Below are positions 1-9,829 of a stretch of DNA of 64,000 bases, piece after piece (within the stretch, counting starts at the first letter, position 1; each line of letters begins with the position of its first letter). The translations under genes were made by a program, and so were the position numbers. The DNA comes from Ruminiclostridium sufflavum DSM 19573 (GTDB lineage Bacteria > Bacillota > Clostridia > Acetivibrionales > DSM-1351). The stretch covers positions 62,001 through 126,000 of the forward strand of contig NZ_QKMR01000013.1 of assembly GCF_003208175.1 (NCBI RefSeq), given 5' to 3'. The notes beneath the pieces were generated by a model. The model saw only the letters and a program-made list of their open reading frames with translations. It did not search any database and had not been told where the DNA came from.

Positions 1-432
1 GTTGACTATAAACGAATAAATTTAGAAAGCAATAAATGGTTGAAAGTAGATACTGTAATCGGATCACCGCAAAGGGCTTATAAACAATTAAATGAGGCTG
101 GATTTAAGATTTACCTTCTTACCCAGAGAAACTATAAAGAAAGGTTAATTAATCAAGTCAAATTGCTTAATTTAGAGGATTCATTCGATGAATATATTGT
201 TTTGATGCCTTTACTGGGACAGAATGCAAAAGCGGAATTTTTAAAGAATAAGGTTAATTCCGGAGATATTATTATAGGTGACAGTCCCATTGAAATAGAA
301 TGTGCTAATATGTTTGATATAGCAGGATTTTTTGTTGAGACAGGATTATGGGGTAAACAATTTGCAAATTGTAAAGTACAGGTTTTTGAAAATTATAATG
401 CAGTCGTAGATTTTTTAACAAGTAATATTTAA
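1..432 (+). CDS. HAD-superfamily hydrolase, 5'-truncated by window edge
   Basis: The frame is open from base 1, so the start codon and the N-terminal nucleophile motif lie outside the window. The visible 143 codons hold two later HAD landmarks: a motif II-like stretch (YLLTQRN) and a motif III/IV-like acidic loop (GDSPIEIECA). In this family they bind the phosphate and Mg2+. A TTG at 40 is only an internal codon. It sits ahead of a sugar aminotransferase, so a role in sugar-phosphate or surface-polysaccharide metabolism is plausible, but the substrate cannot be read from this fragment. Confidence 0.6.
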   Translation, partial: VDYKRINLESNKWLKVDTVIGSPQRAYKQLNEAGFKIYLLTQRNYKERLINQVKLLNLEDSFDEYIVLMPLLGQNAKAEFLKNKVNSGDIIIGDSPIEIECANMFDIAGFFVETGLWGKQFANCKVQVFENYNAVVDFLTSNI

Positions 433-521
433 TTCGCAATAAAGTTATTAAAAAGTAACTATAATAAGCTTGTAAATATACAATTGGTTTATACTAATAG
501 TTAAAGGCGGGAGAGGAAATT

Positions 522-1661
522 TTGGAATTCAGAGATTTAAAGGCACAATATAAAAAATATAAAAATGAAATAGATTTTGCAGTGCAGGAGGTCTTGGAAA
601 ATGCAAACTTTATCGGAGGTAAAGAGGTTTTAGAACTAGAAACACTATTAGCTGAATATGTTGGTGTTAAGCACTGTATATCATGTGCGAATGGTACCGA
701 GGCAATGACTATTGTGATGATGGCATTGGGAATTAAAGAGGGAGATGCGGTTTATGTACCGGACTTTACTTTTTTTTCAACGGGAGAGATAGTCTCTTTT
801 GCGGGTGCAACTCCAATATTTATAGATGTAGACAGAGAGACTTTTAACATTGATACTGAAAAGCTTGAAAAAGCAATTCAGCAGACTGTTTTAGAAGGTA
901 AATTAACTCCGAAGGTTATCATTCCTGTTGATTTATTTGGCCTTCCTGCAAATTATACTGATATTATAAGAATTGCTAAACGATATAATTTGTTAATATT
1001 AGAAGATGGTGCACAAGGCTTTGGTGGAAGCATTAACGGTAAGAAAGCCTGTAGCTTTGGAGATGCCGCAACTACTTCATTTTTTCCAGCGAAACCATTG
1101 GGATGTTATGGAGATGGCGGAGCAATTTTTACAAATAATGATGAATTGGCAGAGCTTATAAACTCACTGAAGATTCATGGTAAAGGTGTCAATAAATATG
1201 ATAATGTGAGAATTGGAGTTAATTCTAGACTTGATTCTATTCAAGCAGCGATCCTTAAGGTAAAATTAACAGCCTTTATTAATCATGAACTCGAAGATGT
1301 AAATAACATATACAGACTTTATACAGAAAGATTAAAAGGTATTGTTGAAATACCATTAATCCCGGAAGGTTATGTATCTAGCTTTGCTCAGTATACGATT
1401 AAGTTAAAAAATAGGGAACAAAGAAATTTCCTGCAAGCTAAGTTGAAGGAAGAGGGCATTCCTTGTATGATATATTATTTAAAACCAATGCATAAGCAAA
1501 AGGCATTTAGTGAATTGGCATATAATGATGATTATTTTGAAGTAACAAATGAGCTTTGTGATTCGGTATTATCCTTACCGATGCATCCTTATTTGAATAA
1601 AGATGATGTGGAAAGAGTCTGCAATCTAATTGTAAAAATATTGAAATTGACAACTATGTAA
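522..1661 (+). CDS. DegT/DnrJ/EryC1/StrS-family sugar aminotransferase
   Basis: This is a 379-aa PLP-dependent aminotransferase that would convert a nucleotide-linked keto-sugar into an amino-sugar in the cytosol. Family landmarks are the N-terminal FRDLKAQY, the NFIGG turn, CANGTEA, the EDGAQGFGG segment and the PLP lysine in PAKPLGCYGDGG. The length is normal for the family. It is closest in feel to the WbpE/WlbC group that makes UDP-diacetamido sugars, but this is judged by eye. The start is TTG at 522 behind a GGGAGAGG ribosome site. It leads a run of polysaccharide genes and is followed 26 nt later by a glycosyltransferase. Confidence 0.88.
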   Translation: MEFRDLKAQYKKYKNEIDFAVQEVLENANFIGGKEVLELETLLAEYVGVKHCISCANGTEAMTIVMMALGIKEGDAVYVPDFTFFSTGEIVSFAGATPIFIDVDRETFNIDTEKLEKAIQQTVLEGKLTPKVIIPVDLFGLPANYTDIIRIAKRYNLLILEDGAQGFGGSINGKKACSFGDAATTSFFPAKPLGCYGDGGAIFTNNDELAELINSLKIHGKGVNKYDNVRIGVNSRLDSIQAAILKVKLTAFINHELEDVNNIYRLYTERLKGIVEIPLIPEGYVSSFAQYTIKLKNREQRNFLQAKLKEEGIPCMIYYLKPMHKQKAFSELAYNDDYFEVTNELCDSVLSLPMHPYLNKDDVERVCNLIVKILKLTTM

Positions 1662-1687
1662 TTGTAGAGCTTATAGGAGGATACTTA

Positions 1688-2788
1688 ATGGAAAAAGCAA
1701 TAATGATTGTAACTAATAGATATGATCCTGATGTAAGGGTTCATAAAGAGGCAAAGTATTTAAGGAGTAAAGGATTTGATGTTGAAGTTTTATGTTGGGA
1801 TAGAGAAGGGGAGTATATTAATAAATCAAATGAAAAAATAGACGGTATTGTCATAAGAAGATTTTTTCCATACGCGAAGTATGGAACGGGAATAAAGCAA
1901 CTAATAGCATATATTAAATTTATAATAGAAATTAAAAAATATCTTAGTAAAGTTGAGTATAGTTATTTACACTGCCACGATTTAGATGGAATCATTGCAG
2001 GCTTTTTTTTAAACAAAGAAAAAGCAAAGTTAATATTTGATATGCATGAGTTTTATGAAGTATTATGGAAAAACCAGAAGCTGAGGTATATTATAAGATC
2101 AATAGTTTCATTTTTTCAAAATAAATCTGATGCAATTATTTATGTTAATGAAGAGCAAATGAAGGTGACTAAACAAAAGTATAGACTCAAATCGTTTTAT
2201 TTGCCTAATTATCCAGATGAGGAATATTTTAAAGACATAAAAAAGAGCTATTCTGATAGTCTTAGGATAGCATATATTGGAGCTGTGAGGCAATCCTTTG
2301 AGCTAAAGAATCTTATGGATGCATGCAAAGATTTAAAAAATGTAGAAGTTATAATACATGGAATGGGAGTAGCTTACAAATATTTACGTAGCATTGAAGC
2401 TAACTATAATAACGTTAAAGTAACAGGTACTTATAGTGTATTTCAAATTGGAGAACTTTATAGAAATACAGATATTTTATATGTGGTATATCCGATGGAT
2501 ACCGCCCAAAATAGGCTGGCGTTTCCAGTTAAATTTTATGAAGCTATCTTAACTAAAACTCCAGTTATTGTAAGTAAGGGTTCTGTCATAGAAGAATTTG
2601 TTAAGGAACATAATATTGGGCTATCAGTTGATGGAAATAATACTGAGGATATTCTGAAATGTATTAATAATATTGTTAAAAATAGAGATATACTAGATTT
2701 GCAAACAAAAAATATATCTAAAATTCAATTTTGGTATACTTGGAATAAGGTTATCAACCATTTAGATAAGATATACAATATAGGTTGA
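1688..2788 (+). CDS. GT4-type glycosyltransferase
   Basis: The 366-aa protein has the two-domain GT-B layout. An N-terminal acceptor domain begins with TNRYDPDVRVHKEA and has the HCHDLDG segment. A C-terminal nucleotide-sugar domain carries the FPVKFYEAI motif, matching the E-rich donor-binding loop of GT4 retaining transferases. It should add one sugar to a lipid-linked intermediate at the inner membrane face. AGGAGG lies 6 nt before the ATG. The neighbours (aminotransferase, flippase, Wzz, FlaA1/CapD) support capsule or exopolysaccharide synthesis. Donor and acceptor are unknown. Confidence 0.85.
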   Translation: MEKAIMIVTNRYDPDVRVHKEAKYLRSKGFDVEVLCWDREGEYINKSNEKIDGIVIRRFFPYAKYGTGIKQLIAYIKFIIEIKKYLSKVEYSYLHCHDLDGIIAGFFLNKEKAKLIFDMHEFYEVLWKNQKLRYIIRSIVSFFQNKSDAIIYVNEEQMKVTKQKYRLKSFYLPNYPDEEYFKDIKKSYSDSLRIAYIGAVRQSFELKNLMDACKDLKNVEVIIHGMGVAYKYLRSIEANYNNVKVTGTYSVFQIGELYRNTDILYVVYPMDTAQNRLAFPVKFYEAILTKTPVIVSKGSVIEEFVKEHNIGLSVDGNNTEDILKCINNIVKNRDILDLQTKNISKIQFWYTWNKVINHLDKIYNIG

Positions 2789-2950
2789 GTATATTACAAT
2801 TTTTTTTATATAAATGGTCAGAGCATAAAGCCATATATAGTAAATATTTGTAGTATAGATTGGTATTTAACATTACATAATTTTTGAAAATAGGGTAAAA
2901 TTAATGGATTTTTTGTCCACATAGGTACAAATAGGTACAAAAATATTACT

Positions 2951-4600
2951 TTGATGATATTGAAATGGGTGAATAAGGATATGAATGAAGAAAAGTTTAA
3001 GTTTATTAAAGCGGATAATAAAACTTATCCTTGGTATTGTATAGATAAAATTGCTTTTAGAGGATATTTTTTTATTAATGGGGTTTTTTATAGTAAGAAT
3101 GATGCAGTTAATAAGATTCTTGAATTGATTGATTCAATGGGATTTGATAGAACCCTTGCTATGTTAAATGGCTTTTTTAGTATAGTTTATAATGACAGAG
3201 AGATTACTTATTTTGCTAATGATAGGCTAAGGGCTTTTCCTTTATTTTACTCCAAGATAAATAATATGGTTATTATCTCAAGTGATATTAATAAAATCAT
3301 ACAAATAACTAATGACAATCATCGTATAAGGTATAATAATGAATCAATTAATGAATTTAAGATAACCTCCTTATTTGTATCTGGAGAAAAGACTCTTATA
3401 AATGGAATATATCAAGTTGAGGCTGGTCAAATAATAACTCTGGTCAAAAAAACAAATTCAATTACAAAGCGTTTTTATTTTAGGTATAATCATGATAATT
3501 TGTTAGATATATCTGAAAAGTATATAAAAAATAAATTAAAAATAGATTTTAATAGTGTTTATTATGAAGAAACAGGAAGAGACCTCGTAGAATCTCTTAA
3601 TGGAAGGACAGCTGTAGTCCCGCTTTCTGGTGGTGCTGATTCCAGAATGATAGTATCAATGCTAAATAAATTTCATTATCATAATGTGATTTGTTTTACT
3701 TATGGAGATATTGACTCATCGGAAACGATGATTTCAAAGAAAGTTGCCAGTGAATATAATTTTGAGTGGCATTTTATTAAATATGGCAAAAAAACATGGA
3801 AGTGGCTTAAAGATCAAGATATATATAATAATTATTTGAACTATGGCGGAAGTTATACTTCATGTCCTCATATACAAGATTTTTATGCTGTTTATTACCT
3901 TAAAAGGGAAGGAATAATTCCAAAAGATTGTGTCTTTATACCGGGACATTCTGGTGATATGTTAGCTGGCAGTCATATTACAAAAGATTTTATTGAATCT
4001 AATTATATAGATCAATCAAAGCTGGCAGATTTAATAATCAAAAAGCACTATCCATATATTGATAAAACAAAATTGCCAGTAAATACTATTAAAAACGATA
4101 TATTAAAGAATTTGATTAAAAAAGAAAAGTATAGCTCAGAAGAGGCAACAAATGAATACGAATTTTTTGACATTATTGAGAGACAGGCTAAATTTATATG
4201 TAACTCTGTTAGAGTATATGAGTTTTTTGGATATGAATGGCGGATGCCATTGTGGGATAATCGTTTGATAAATTTTTGGTCTGGGCTTCCTATTGATATG
4301 AGATATCAAAGGAAATTTTACTTTGAGGCAATTGGTAATGAAAAGATTGAGTCTACTAATGATAAAACAGCATACAAAAATATTACTGCTTTTATTCGCA
4401 ATAGAATTCCTTTTCTAAGAATTATATCTAGGTATATCTTTAGAGCAAAGGATTATTATTTACATCCTTTCAAATGGGGACAGATAGTTACTTTTAATAA
4501 GTATTTATTTTATTTGCTAGAAGGGGGAGAATATTTTGAAATCAACTATATAATCATGAAGGAATATCTAGAAAAATTAGGAAAGAATTTGGGGAAATGA
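2951..4600 (+). CDS. Asparagine-synthase-like (AsnB C-terminal domain) protein
   Basis: The 549-aa protein has an ATP-pyrophosphatase domain with the PP-loop PLSGGADSRM at about residue 222, as in AsnB-type amidotransferases. The first 150 residues resemble a glutaminase fold (LNGFFSIVYND, FANDRLRAFPLFY) but lack the N-terminal catalytic cysteine, so glutamine is probably not the nitrogen donor. Such proteins occur in polysaccharide and natural-product clusters, where they form amides. The frame begins at TTG 2951, followed at once by ATG 2954; ATG 2981 is an alternative start. Its stop overlaps the start of the flippase gene (ATGA). The 160-nt gap before it holds only a short tandem AGGTACAAAT. 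Confidence 0.75.
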   Translation: MMILKWVNKDMNEEKFKFIKADNKTYPWYCIDKIAFRGYFFINGVFYSKNDAVNKILELIDSMGFDRTLAMLNGFFSIVYNDREITYFANDRLRAFPLFYSKINNMVIISSDINKIIQITNDNHRIRYNNESINEFKITSLFVSGEKTLINGIYQVEAGQIITLVKKTNSITKRFYFRYNHDNLLDISEKYIKNKLKIDFNSVYYEETGRDLVESLNGRTAVVPLSGGADSRMIVSMLNKFHYHNVICFTYGDIDSSETMISKKVASEYNFEWHFIKYGKKTWKWLKDQDIYNNYLNYGGSYTSCPHIQDFYAVYYLKREGIIPKDCVFIPGHSGDMLAGSHITKDFIESNYIDQSKLADLIIKKHYPYIDKTKLPVNTIKNDILKNLIKKEKYSSEEATNEYEFFDIIERQAKFICNSVRVYEFFGYEWRMPLWDNRLINFWSGLPIDMRYQRKFYFEAIGNEKIESTNDKTAYKNITAFIRNRIPFLRIISRYIFRAKDYYLHPFKWGQIVTFNKYLFYLLEGGEYFEINYIIMKEYLEKLGKNLGK

Positions 4601-6126
4601 AGAATAAAAGTTTAATAAAAATAACAATATTTGTTGCTGGAATTTCAGTGATAGGGAAATTAATTGGTTTTATAAGAGAAGCAATAATTGCAGCATATTT
4701 TGGGGCGAATAATTTGACGGATGCGTATTTTTTAGCTCGCAATATGCCGGCTTTACTATTTCCGGCAGTTTGCAATAGTATATCTACAGCATTTTTGTCT
4801 GTTTTCATCAGTAAGGTATTTAGAGATGGAGAACATGAAGGAAATAAATTTGCAACAAAAGCATTAATTGTTACGTTGACAATTTCAACTATATTGAGTG
4901 TATTTGCATTTTTAATAACACCATATATTGTTCCGATTTTTGCACCTGGTTTTAATGCGGAAACAGAAAGAATAGCAATTTTGTTGACAAAAATTACAAT
5001 GGCAGCTTTTACTTTAACTATGGCACAATATATGTTTACTGCAATTTTAAATTCAAAAAAACTGTTTTATAGTGCTCAGATTTCTGGAGTACTTAATAAT
5101 ATATTTATTATAATTATTATTTTGGCATTTGGTAGAGATGGAGATGTTCAAATTCTGACATGGGCTACTATAGGAGGTTTATTTGTTCAAGTCATAATTT
5201 TATTGTTTTTTACAAAGAAGGCATTTTCCTTTGTAATTGATGACTGGAGCCTGTTCACATTAGATATTAAGAAGATGTTAAAGCTATCTGGACCAATACT
5301 ATTAGGAAATAGCATTGTTCAACTTAGTCAAATAGTTGATAAAATTTTAGCTTCAGGATTAATGGTAGGTGCGGTATCCGCATTATCATATACAAATTCA
5401 TTAAGTTCAATTGTAACTTCTGTTTTTATTGTTTCACTGTCAACGGTGTTATATCCTGCATTGACAGAGAATGCATCAAGAAATGATTATGATAATTTTT
5501 CAAAAAATCTTATGCAGAATTTAGTTCTGTTAGTGGTTGTTCTAGTTCCGATTTCAATTGTAACATACATTTACTCAAATGATATAATTTCAATAGTATA
5601 TTCTCGAGGCAAGTTTGATAAAGTGGCTGTACACCTAACAAGTACTGCTTTATCATATTATTCTATAAGTTTTGTTTTTATAGCGATACGTGAAGTTATA
5701 AATCGAGGATTTTATGCTATTGGGGATACAAAAACACCTATGAAAAATGGGGTAATATCTGTTGGCTTAAATATTATTTTTAGCATCATATTAACAAGAT
5801 ACATGGGAATAGGTGGTATTGCATTGGGGTCATCAATAGCAGCTGCATTGTCGTCCTATATTTTATCCAAAAGCTTACAGAGGAAAATTGAACAAGTAAG
5901 GCTATCCCAATATCTTGAAACTCTTACTAAGATATTTATATCAGCACTTATTACTATATTTATTGCTTTTATCGCATCAGCTGCTTTAAAGAGTGCTGGT
6001 TCAATAACTAGGTTTGTATTTGCAACTTTTATTAGCTTTAGTGTGTATGTTAGTGCTTTGTACCTTTTAAAGTGCAATGAAATTTTGTACGTTATAAGAC
6101 GTTTGAGAAAAAAAGTAAGTAAATAA
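4597..6126 (+). CDS. MurJ/MviN-family lipid flippase
   Basis: This is a 509-aa polytopic membrane protein of the MATE-like MVF family, the expected size for about 14 helices. N-terminal landmarks are GKLIGFIREAIIAAYFG and TDAYFLARNMP, typical of MurJ. The family flips undecaprenyl-linked intermediates across the membrane. It overlaps the preceding gene by four bases (ATGA), so the two are translationally coupled. Its position inside a polysaccharide cluster suggests it flips the polymer unit made here rather than acting as the only lipid II flippase, but the sequence alone cannot separate these. Confidence 0.85.
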   Translation: MKNKSLIKITIFVAGISVIGKLIGFIREAIIAAYFGANNLTDAYFLARNMPALLFPAVCNSISTAFLSVFISKVFRDGEHEGNKFATKALIVTLTISTILSVFAFLITPYIVPIFAPGFNAETERIAILLTKITMAAFTLTMAQYMFTAILNSKKLFYSAQISGVLNNIFIIIIILAFGRDGDVQILTWATIGGLFVQVIILLFFTKKAFSFVIDDWSLFTLDIKKMLKLSGPILLGNSIVQLSQIVDKILASGLMVGAVSALSYTNSLSSIVTSVFIVSLSTVLYPALTENASRNDYDNFSKNLMQNLVLLVVVLVPISIVTYIYSNDIISIVYSRGKFDKVAVHLTSTALSYYSISFVFIAIREVINRGFYAIGDTKTPMKNGVISVGLNIIFSIILTRYMGIGGIALGSSIAAALSSYILSKSLQRKIEQVRLSQYLETLTKIFISALITIFIAFIASAALKSAGSITRFVFATFISFSVYVSALYLLKCNEILYVIRRLRKKVSK

Positions 6127-6549
6127 AGATTTAAAAAACAAAATCGGGAGAAAGCATCTATTAGTAATACGGGGTTGCATGGAAGGCATACAAAAGAAGA
6201 GGTCTTTACCTAGTTTATTAAATGTGTATTCAATTACTAAAGACAATTACGATTAATTGACTTAGGCATAATCAGTTCTATATATTTACAATATTCAGGA
6301 ATGTTTATTAATTTATCTATACTTAAGTTTAGGTCCGTGATTAAGAATGCTATACAGCTTGAATTAATATAGCGTAAATGTTATAATACCATAGTTGTAT
6401 TTAAAAATCTTTAGCTTAAAATAGGTATTATTAATTAAATGCTATGTGAATTTATATTTTTATATAAAAAATAATAAACCGATTAATGCTCAGTATGCCT
6501 TTACATTATACTTAGTACTTGAGCGAGAGAAGGGAATGGAATTATTATT
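6127..6549. other. 423-bp intergenic region before the Wzz-type gene
   Basis: No coding frame is convincing here. It holds a compact inverted repeat at 6237-6266 (CTAAAGACAATTA, 4 nt, TAATTGACTTAGG), the smallest member of repeat family A, and the promoter at 6359-6387. Confidence 0.5.
6359..6387 (+). promoter_or_regulatory. Predicted sigma-A promoter for the Wzz/CapD genes
   Basis: TTGAAT at 6359-6364 and TATAAT at 6382-6387 are separated by exactly 17 bases. The predicted start at about 6394 would leave a leader of about 155 nt before the Wzz-type gene, making 6550 onward a separate transcription unit from the upstream cluster. Confidence 0.5.
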
Positions 6550-7566
6550 ATGAATGAAGGTCAGAATTATGATTATGAAATAGATTTAAGGGAGCTCTTG
6601 CTGGTTTTGTGGAAGAAGAAGCTTATAATAGTAAGCTTTTCGCTTGCAGGTGCAATCCTAGCAGGCTTGCTAAGTATATTTGTGATAACTCCCGTTTATA
6701 ATACGGATTTAAAAATAGATCTTAATATACCCGAAACATATATTACAAAGTATGGTGAATACAAATTGCCTGTTTCAACTAACGGACAGTACATGAACTT
6801 AATTACGAGCAACGATGTTATTTTGAATACTATGAATGACATGGGGTATAAGCGCGGAGAAGATATGACTATAAAAGAGTTGAAAGAAAAAATATCTATG
6901 GGGGACATTGATACAAAGAATTCTTCGCAAAATGTTTTTGACGTAAAGGTATCGGCAAAAAGTGCCGAAGAATCTTTAAAATTTGCAAAAACATTGTATA
7001 ACAATTATTTTGAATATGTTGATATGCTTACCAGAGACAGGGCTGTAAGCTATTATTATGACAGTTTCAGTGCCGGTTTAAAGGGGCAGGAGGTTATACT
7101 GGAAAGTACTAAGAAGATTTTAGCGGAGAATAAGGCAGTTCTTGTAAAAACGCCGGAGACAATTAATCAAAGTGCATTAGTTGCTAAGGGTAATAATATT
7201 GTGATTGAAAATATCATTAATCCTGCATATGTAAAGCTTCAAGAAGGTATAGTTGAAAATGAGCAGTTGATAATTTCGACGGAGGATAGTATAAGAGTTT
7301 TTAAACAAAATTTGAAAGAGCTTGATATAGAAAAAAAGGCCATTGCAGAGTATTATGAAACAGGAATATCTGAGGAACAGGAGGGGAGCATAGTAAATAT
7401 TGCTAAAACAAATATTTATTTATTATCATCCCCGGTAGCTCCGATTGCAAAGACAAGTCCGAGCAATGGACTTAACGCTGTAATTGGGCTAGTTATTGGT
7501 GGTATGCTGGCTGTTGTGCTGGTTTTGGTTAAAGAGTACTGGCTAAAAAAAGGACAGAACATATAA
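6550..7566 (+). CDS. Wzz/YveK-type polysaccharide chain-length regulator
   Basis: The 338-aa protein has the Wzz topology. A cytosolic N-terminus (YEIDLRELLLVLWKKK) leads into a first membrane helix at about residues 31-53, then a long extracytoplasmic helical region. A proline-rich stretch (SSPVAPIAKTSPSNG) precedes a second membrane helix near residues 307-328. Such co-polymerases set chain length during polysaccharide export and often pair with a tyrosine kinase; no kinase gene is visible here. GAGAGAAGGGAATGG precedes the ATG. It is followed by the FlaA1/CapD gene. Confidence 0.85.
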   Translation: MNEGQNYDYEIDLRELLLVLWKKKLIIVSFSLAGAILAGLLSIFVITPVYNTDLKIDLNIPETYITKYGEYKLPVSTNGQYMNLITSNDVILNTMNDMGYKRGEDMTIKELKEKISMGDIDTKNSSQNVFDVKVSAKSAEESLKFAKTLYNNYFEYVDMLTRDRAVSYYYDSFSAGLKGQEVILESTKKILAENKAVLVKTPETINQSALVAKGNNIVIENIINPAYVKLQEGIVENEQLIISTEDSIRVFKQNLKELDIEKKAIAEYYETGISEEQEGSIVNIAKTNIYLLSSPVAPIAKTSPSNGLNAVIGLVIGGMLAVVLVLVKEYWLKKGQNI

Positions 7567-7702
7567 AAGCTTATGAAAAGTATTTATGCCAAAGAGTTTG
7601 TGTCAAATGATACAAGCTTTTTTGGACTTCACTAAAGTTCAGATTGCTGATATAATAAAGAGGGTTGATTAAAGCTTAGTTAAAGGAGGAAATGATTGCA
7701 AA

Positions 7703-9541
7703 ATGAAATACAAAATAAGAGCTCTTTCTTTACTAGTCTTAGATATCCTTTTTGTGAATGCATCTCTTATACTGGCTTATTTCTTAAGGCTGGATGATAT
7801 TTTTAGCAATCCTGATTACACTAATTTTATAAACGAAATTCCAAAATTAATTATTATAATATCTATTGTAAAGATAGGTACATTTATAGCCTTCAGACTT
7901 TATAACAGCCTATGGAAATATGCGGGTGCTTATGAGCTGTCCAGAGTTATTCTGGCTTCATTGGTCAGCAACAGTTTTATGATGGGATTTGTATTTCTCA
8001 CAAGAACTCCGATACCCAGAAGTATTTTTATAATTACTTTTTTTATAGATTGCTTCTTTATCAGTGCAATAAGATTCGGCTACCGCTTATTTAGGCATTT
8101 CCTGAGAGGGGATATGCTGCTTGTTAAGAGTACGAAAAAGGTAATGCTGATAGGTGCGGGTGATGCAGGTGCTGCACTGATCAATGAATATCACATGCAT
8201 CCTGAGCTTAAAAGCACACCTGTAGCGATAATAGATGATAATCAGGGAAAGCAGAACAGGAAATTAAGCGGTGTTCCTATTGTGGGGACAAGGGCGGATA
8301 TAGTTAAGGTAGCAGAGGACAAGATGATAGATGAGATTGTAATTACTATTCCGTCAGCGCTTCCTAAAACAATTAATGAGATATATACTATTTGCTCGAA
8401 TACCAAGTGCAGAGTTAAAATATTGCCGTCTCTTTCTCAGCTCATAGATGAAACAGTTTCTGTGCAGAAGATACGTGACGTAAATATCGAGGACTTGCTG
8501 GGAAGAGATGCAATAAAGCTTGATAATAACGAGATTGGCAGTTTAATTAAGAACAATGTAGTTATGGTTACAGGGGGCGGAGGCTCCATAGGCTCTGAAT
8601 TATGCCGGCAGATAGCCACATTTTCTCCAAAGCGCCTTATAATACTGGATAACTATGAGAATAACGCTTATGATATTCAAAATGAATTGTTAGCCAATTA
8701 TCCTAAGCTGCAACTAAATACAATTATTGCAAGTATAAGAGAAAAAGGAAGGCTTGACAATATTTTTAAGACCTTCAGACCGGATATAATATTTCATGCA
8801 GCAGCTCACAAGCATGTTCCTCTGATGGAGGCCAATCCTACTGAGGCAATAAAGAATAATATTTTTGGAACACTGAATGTTGTTGAGTGTGCAGATAAAT
8901 ACAGTGCGAAACGCTTTGTTATGATATCAACCGATAAGGCGGTAAACCCGACAAATATTATGGGGGCTACAAAGAGAGTCGCTGAAATGGTTATTCAGGC
9001 ATTTGCAAAACAAAGCAAAACAGAATTTGTAGCGGTAAGGTTTGGAAATGTGTTAGGCAGCAACGGAAGTGTAATACCGCTTTTTAAAAAGCAGATAGAG
9101 CAGGGGGGGCCGGTTACGGTGACCCATCCTGAAATTATCAGATATTTTATGACAATACCTGAAGCAGTACAATTAGTTTTACAGGCAGGTGCTATGGCTG
9201 AAGGCGGAGAAATATTTGTGCTGGATATGGGTGAGCCTGTAAGAATATACGATTTGGCAAGAAATTTAATAAAGCTGTCCGGGTTTGAACCGGATGTTGA
9301 CATCAAGATTGAATTTTCGGGGCTAAGACCGGGGGAAAAGCTGTATGAAGAGCTGCTGCTTGCCGAAGAAGGAGTGCGGGCTACCAAGAATAATAAAATA
9401 TATGTTGCACAGCCTTTACATAGTGATATGGCTATTTTAATGCGTGAAATTGATTGTCTTAAGAATATTTTGCTGACAAATTCTGATGAAGTAATGGATT
9501 ATATGAAGGTTATAGTGCCAAATTATAAGCAAAGCTCTTAG
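7703..9541 (+). CDS. FlaA1/CapD/WbpM-family nucleoside-diphosphate sugar dehydratase/epimerase
   Basis: The 612-aa protein has four N-terminal membrane helices (about residues 10-125), a CoA-binding-like Rossmann segment (LIGAGDAGAAL) and a C-terminal extended SDR domain. That domain has the NAD loop VTGGGGSIGSELCRQ, HAAAHKHVP and the STDKAVNPTNIMGATKR stretch seen in UDP-GlcNAc 4,6-dehydratases. It should make a 4-keto-6-deoxy sugar at the membrane, a natural substrate for the aminotransferase at 522. The AGGAGG at 7684-7689 is 13 nt from the chosen ATG. A four-codon ORF (ATG 7692) lies between and overlaps the start as ATGA, so coupling is possible. Confidence 0.9.
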   Translation: MKYKIRALSLLVLDILFVNASLILAYFLRLDDIFSNPDYTNFINEIPKLIIIISIVKIGTFIAFRLYNSLWKYAGAYELSRVILASLVSNSFMMGFVFLTRTPIPRSIFIITFFIDCFFISAIRFGYRLFRHFLRGDMLLVKSTKKVMLIGAGDAGAALINEYHMHPELKSTPVAIIDDNQGKQNRKLSGVPIVGTRADIVKVAEDKMIDEIVITIPSALPKTINEIYTICSNTKCRVKILPSLSQLIDETVSVQKIRDVNIEDLLGRDAIKLDNNEIGSLIKNNVVMVTGGGGSIGSELCRQIATFSPKRLIILDNYENNAYDIQNELLANYPKLQLNTIIASIREKGRLDNIFKTFRPDIIFHAAAHKHVPLMEANPTEAIKNNIFGTLNVVECADKYSAKRFVMISTDKAVNPTNIMGATKRVAEMVIQAFAKQSKTEFVAVRFGNVLGSNGSVIPLFKKQIEQGGPVTVTHPEIIRYFMTIPEAVQLVLQAGAMAEGGEIFVLDMGEPVRIYDLARNLIKLSGFEPDVDIKIEFSGLRPGEKLYEELLLAEEGVRATKNNKIYVAQPLHSDMAILMREIDCLKNILLTNSDEVMDYMKVIVPNYKQSS

Positions 9542-9709
9542 ATATGCATTACATAAGCGGTAGAAGGTTTAAAGCCATATAGGGAAATTATCGGATTTAG
9601 CATAAATATGATAAATAATTGATATGCTAACAATGATTTTATTATTTTAAATAGTTAAATATATTATTTGCAACATTTTATAAAAAATAACGTCTAATTA
9701 TTAAAATCA

Positions 9710-9764
9710 ATTACATTTTAGTTACAAAATATTAATTTTTTATTATTGCCGGTTATGATATAAT
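9710..9764. promoter_or_regulatory. walR promoter with candidate WalR box
   Basis: On the minus strand 9710-9726 reads TGTAAC-N5-TGTAAT, an exact fit to the TGTWAH-N5-TGTWAH WalR consensus known from Bacillus and Staphylococcus. About 30 nt downstream is an extended -10 (TGATATAAT, 9756-9764) without a good -35. That suits a promoter needing an OmpR-type activator. The arrangement suggests walR autoregulation; a PhoP-type site is a less likely reading. Confidence 0.5.
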
Positions 9765-9829
9765 GCTAATGTATTGTAAAATTATGTATTATTGCCTTGG
9801 TTTCAAATTTTATTGTTAGGGGTGCTATA

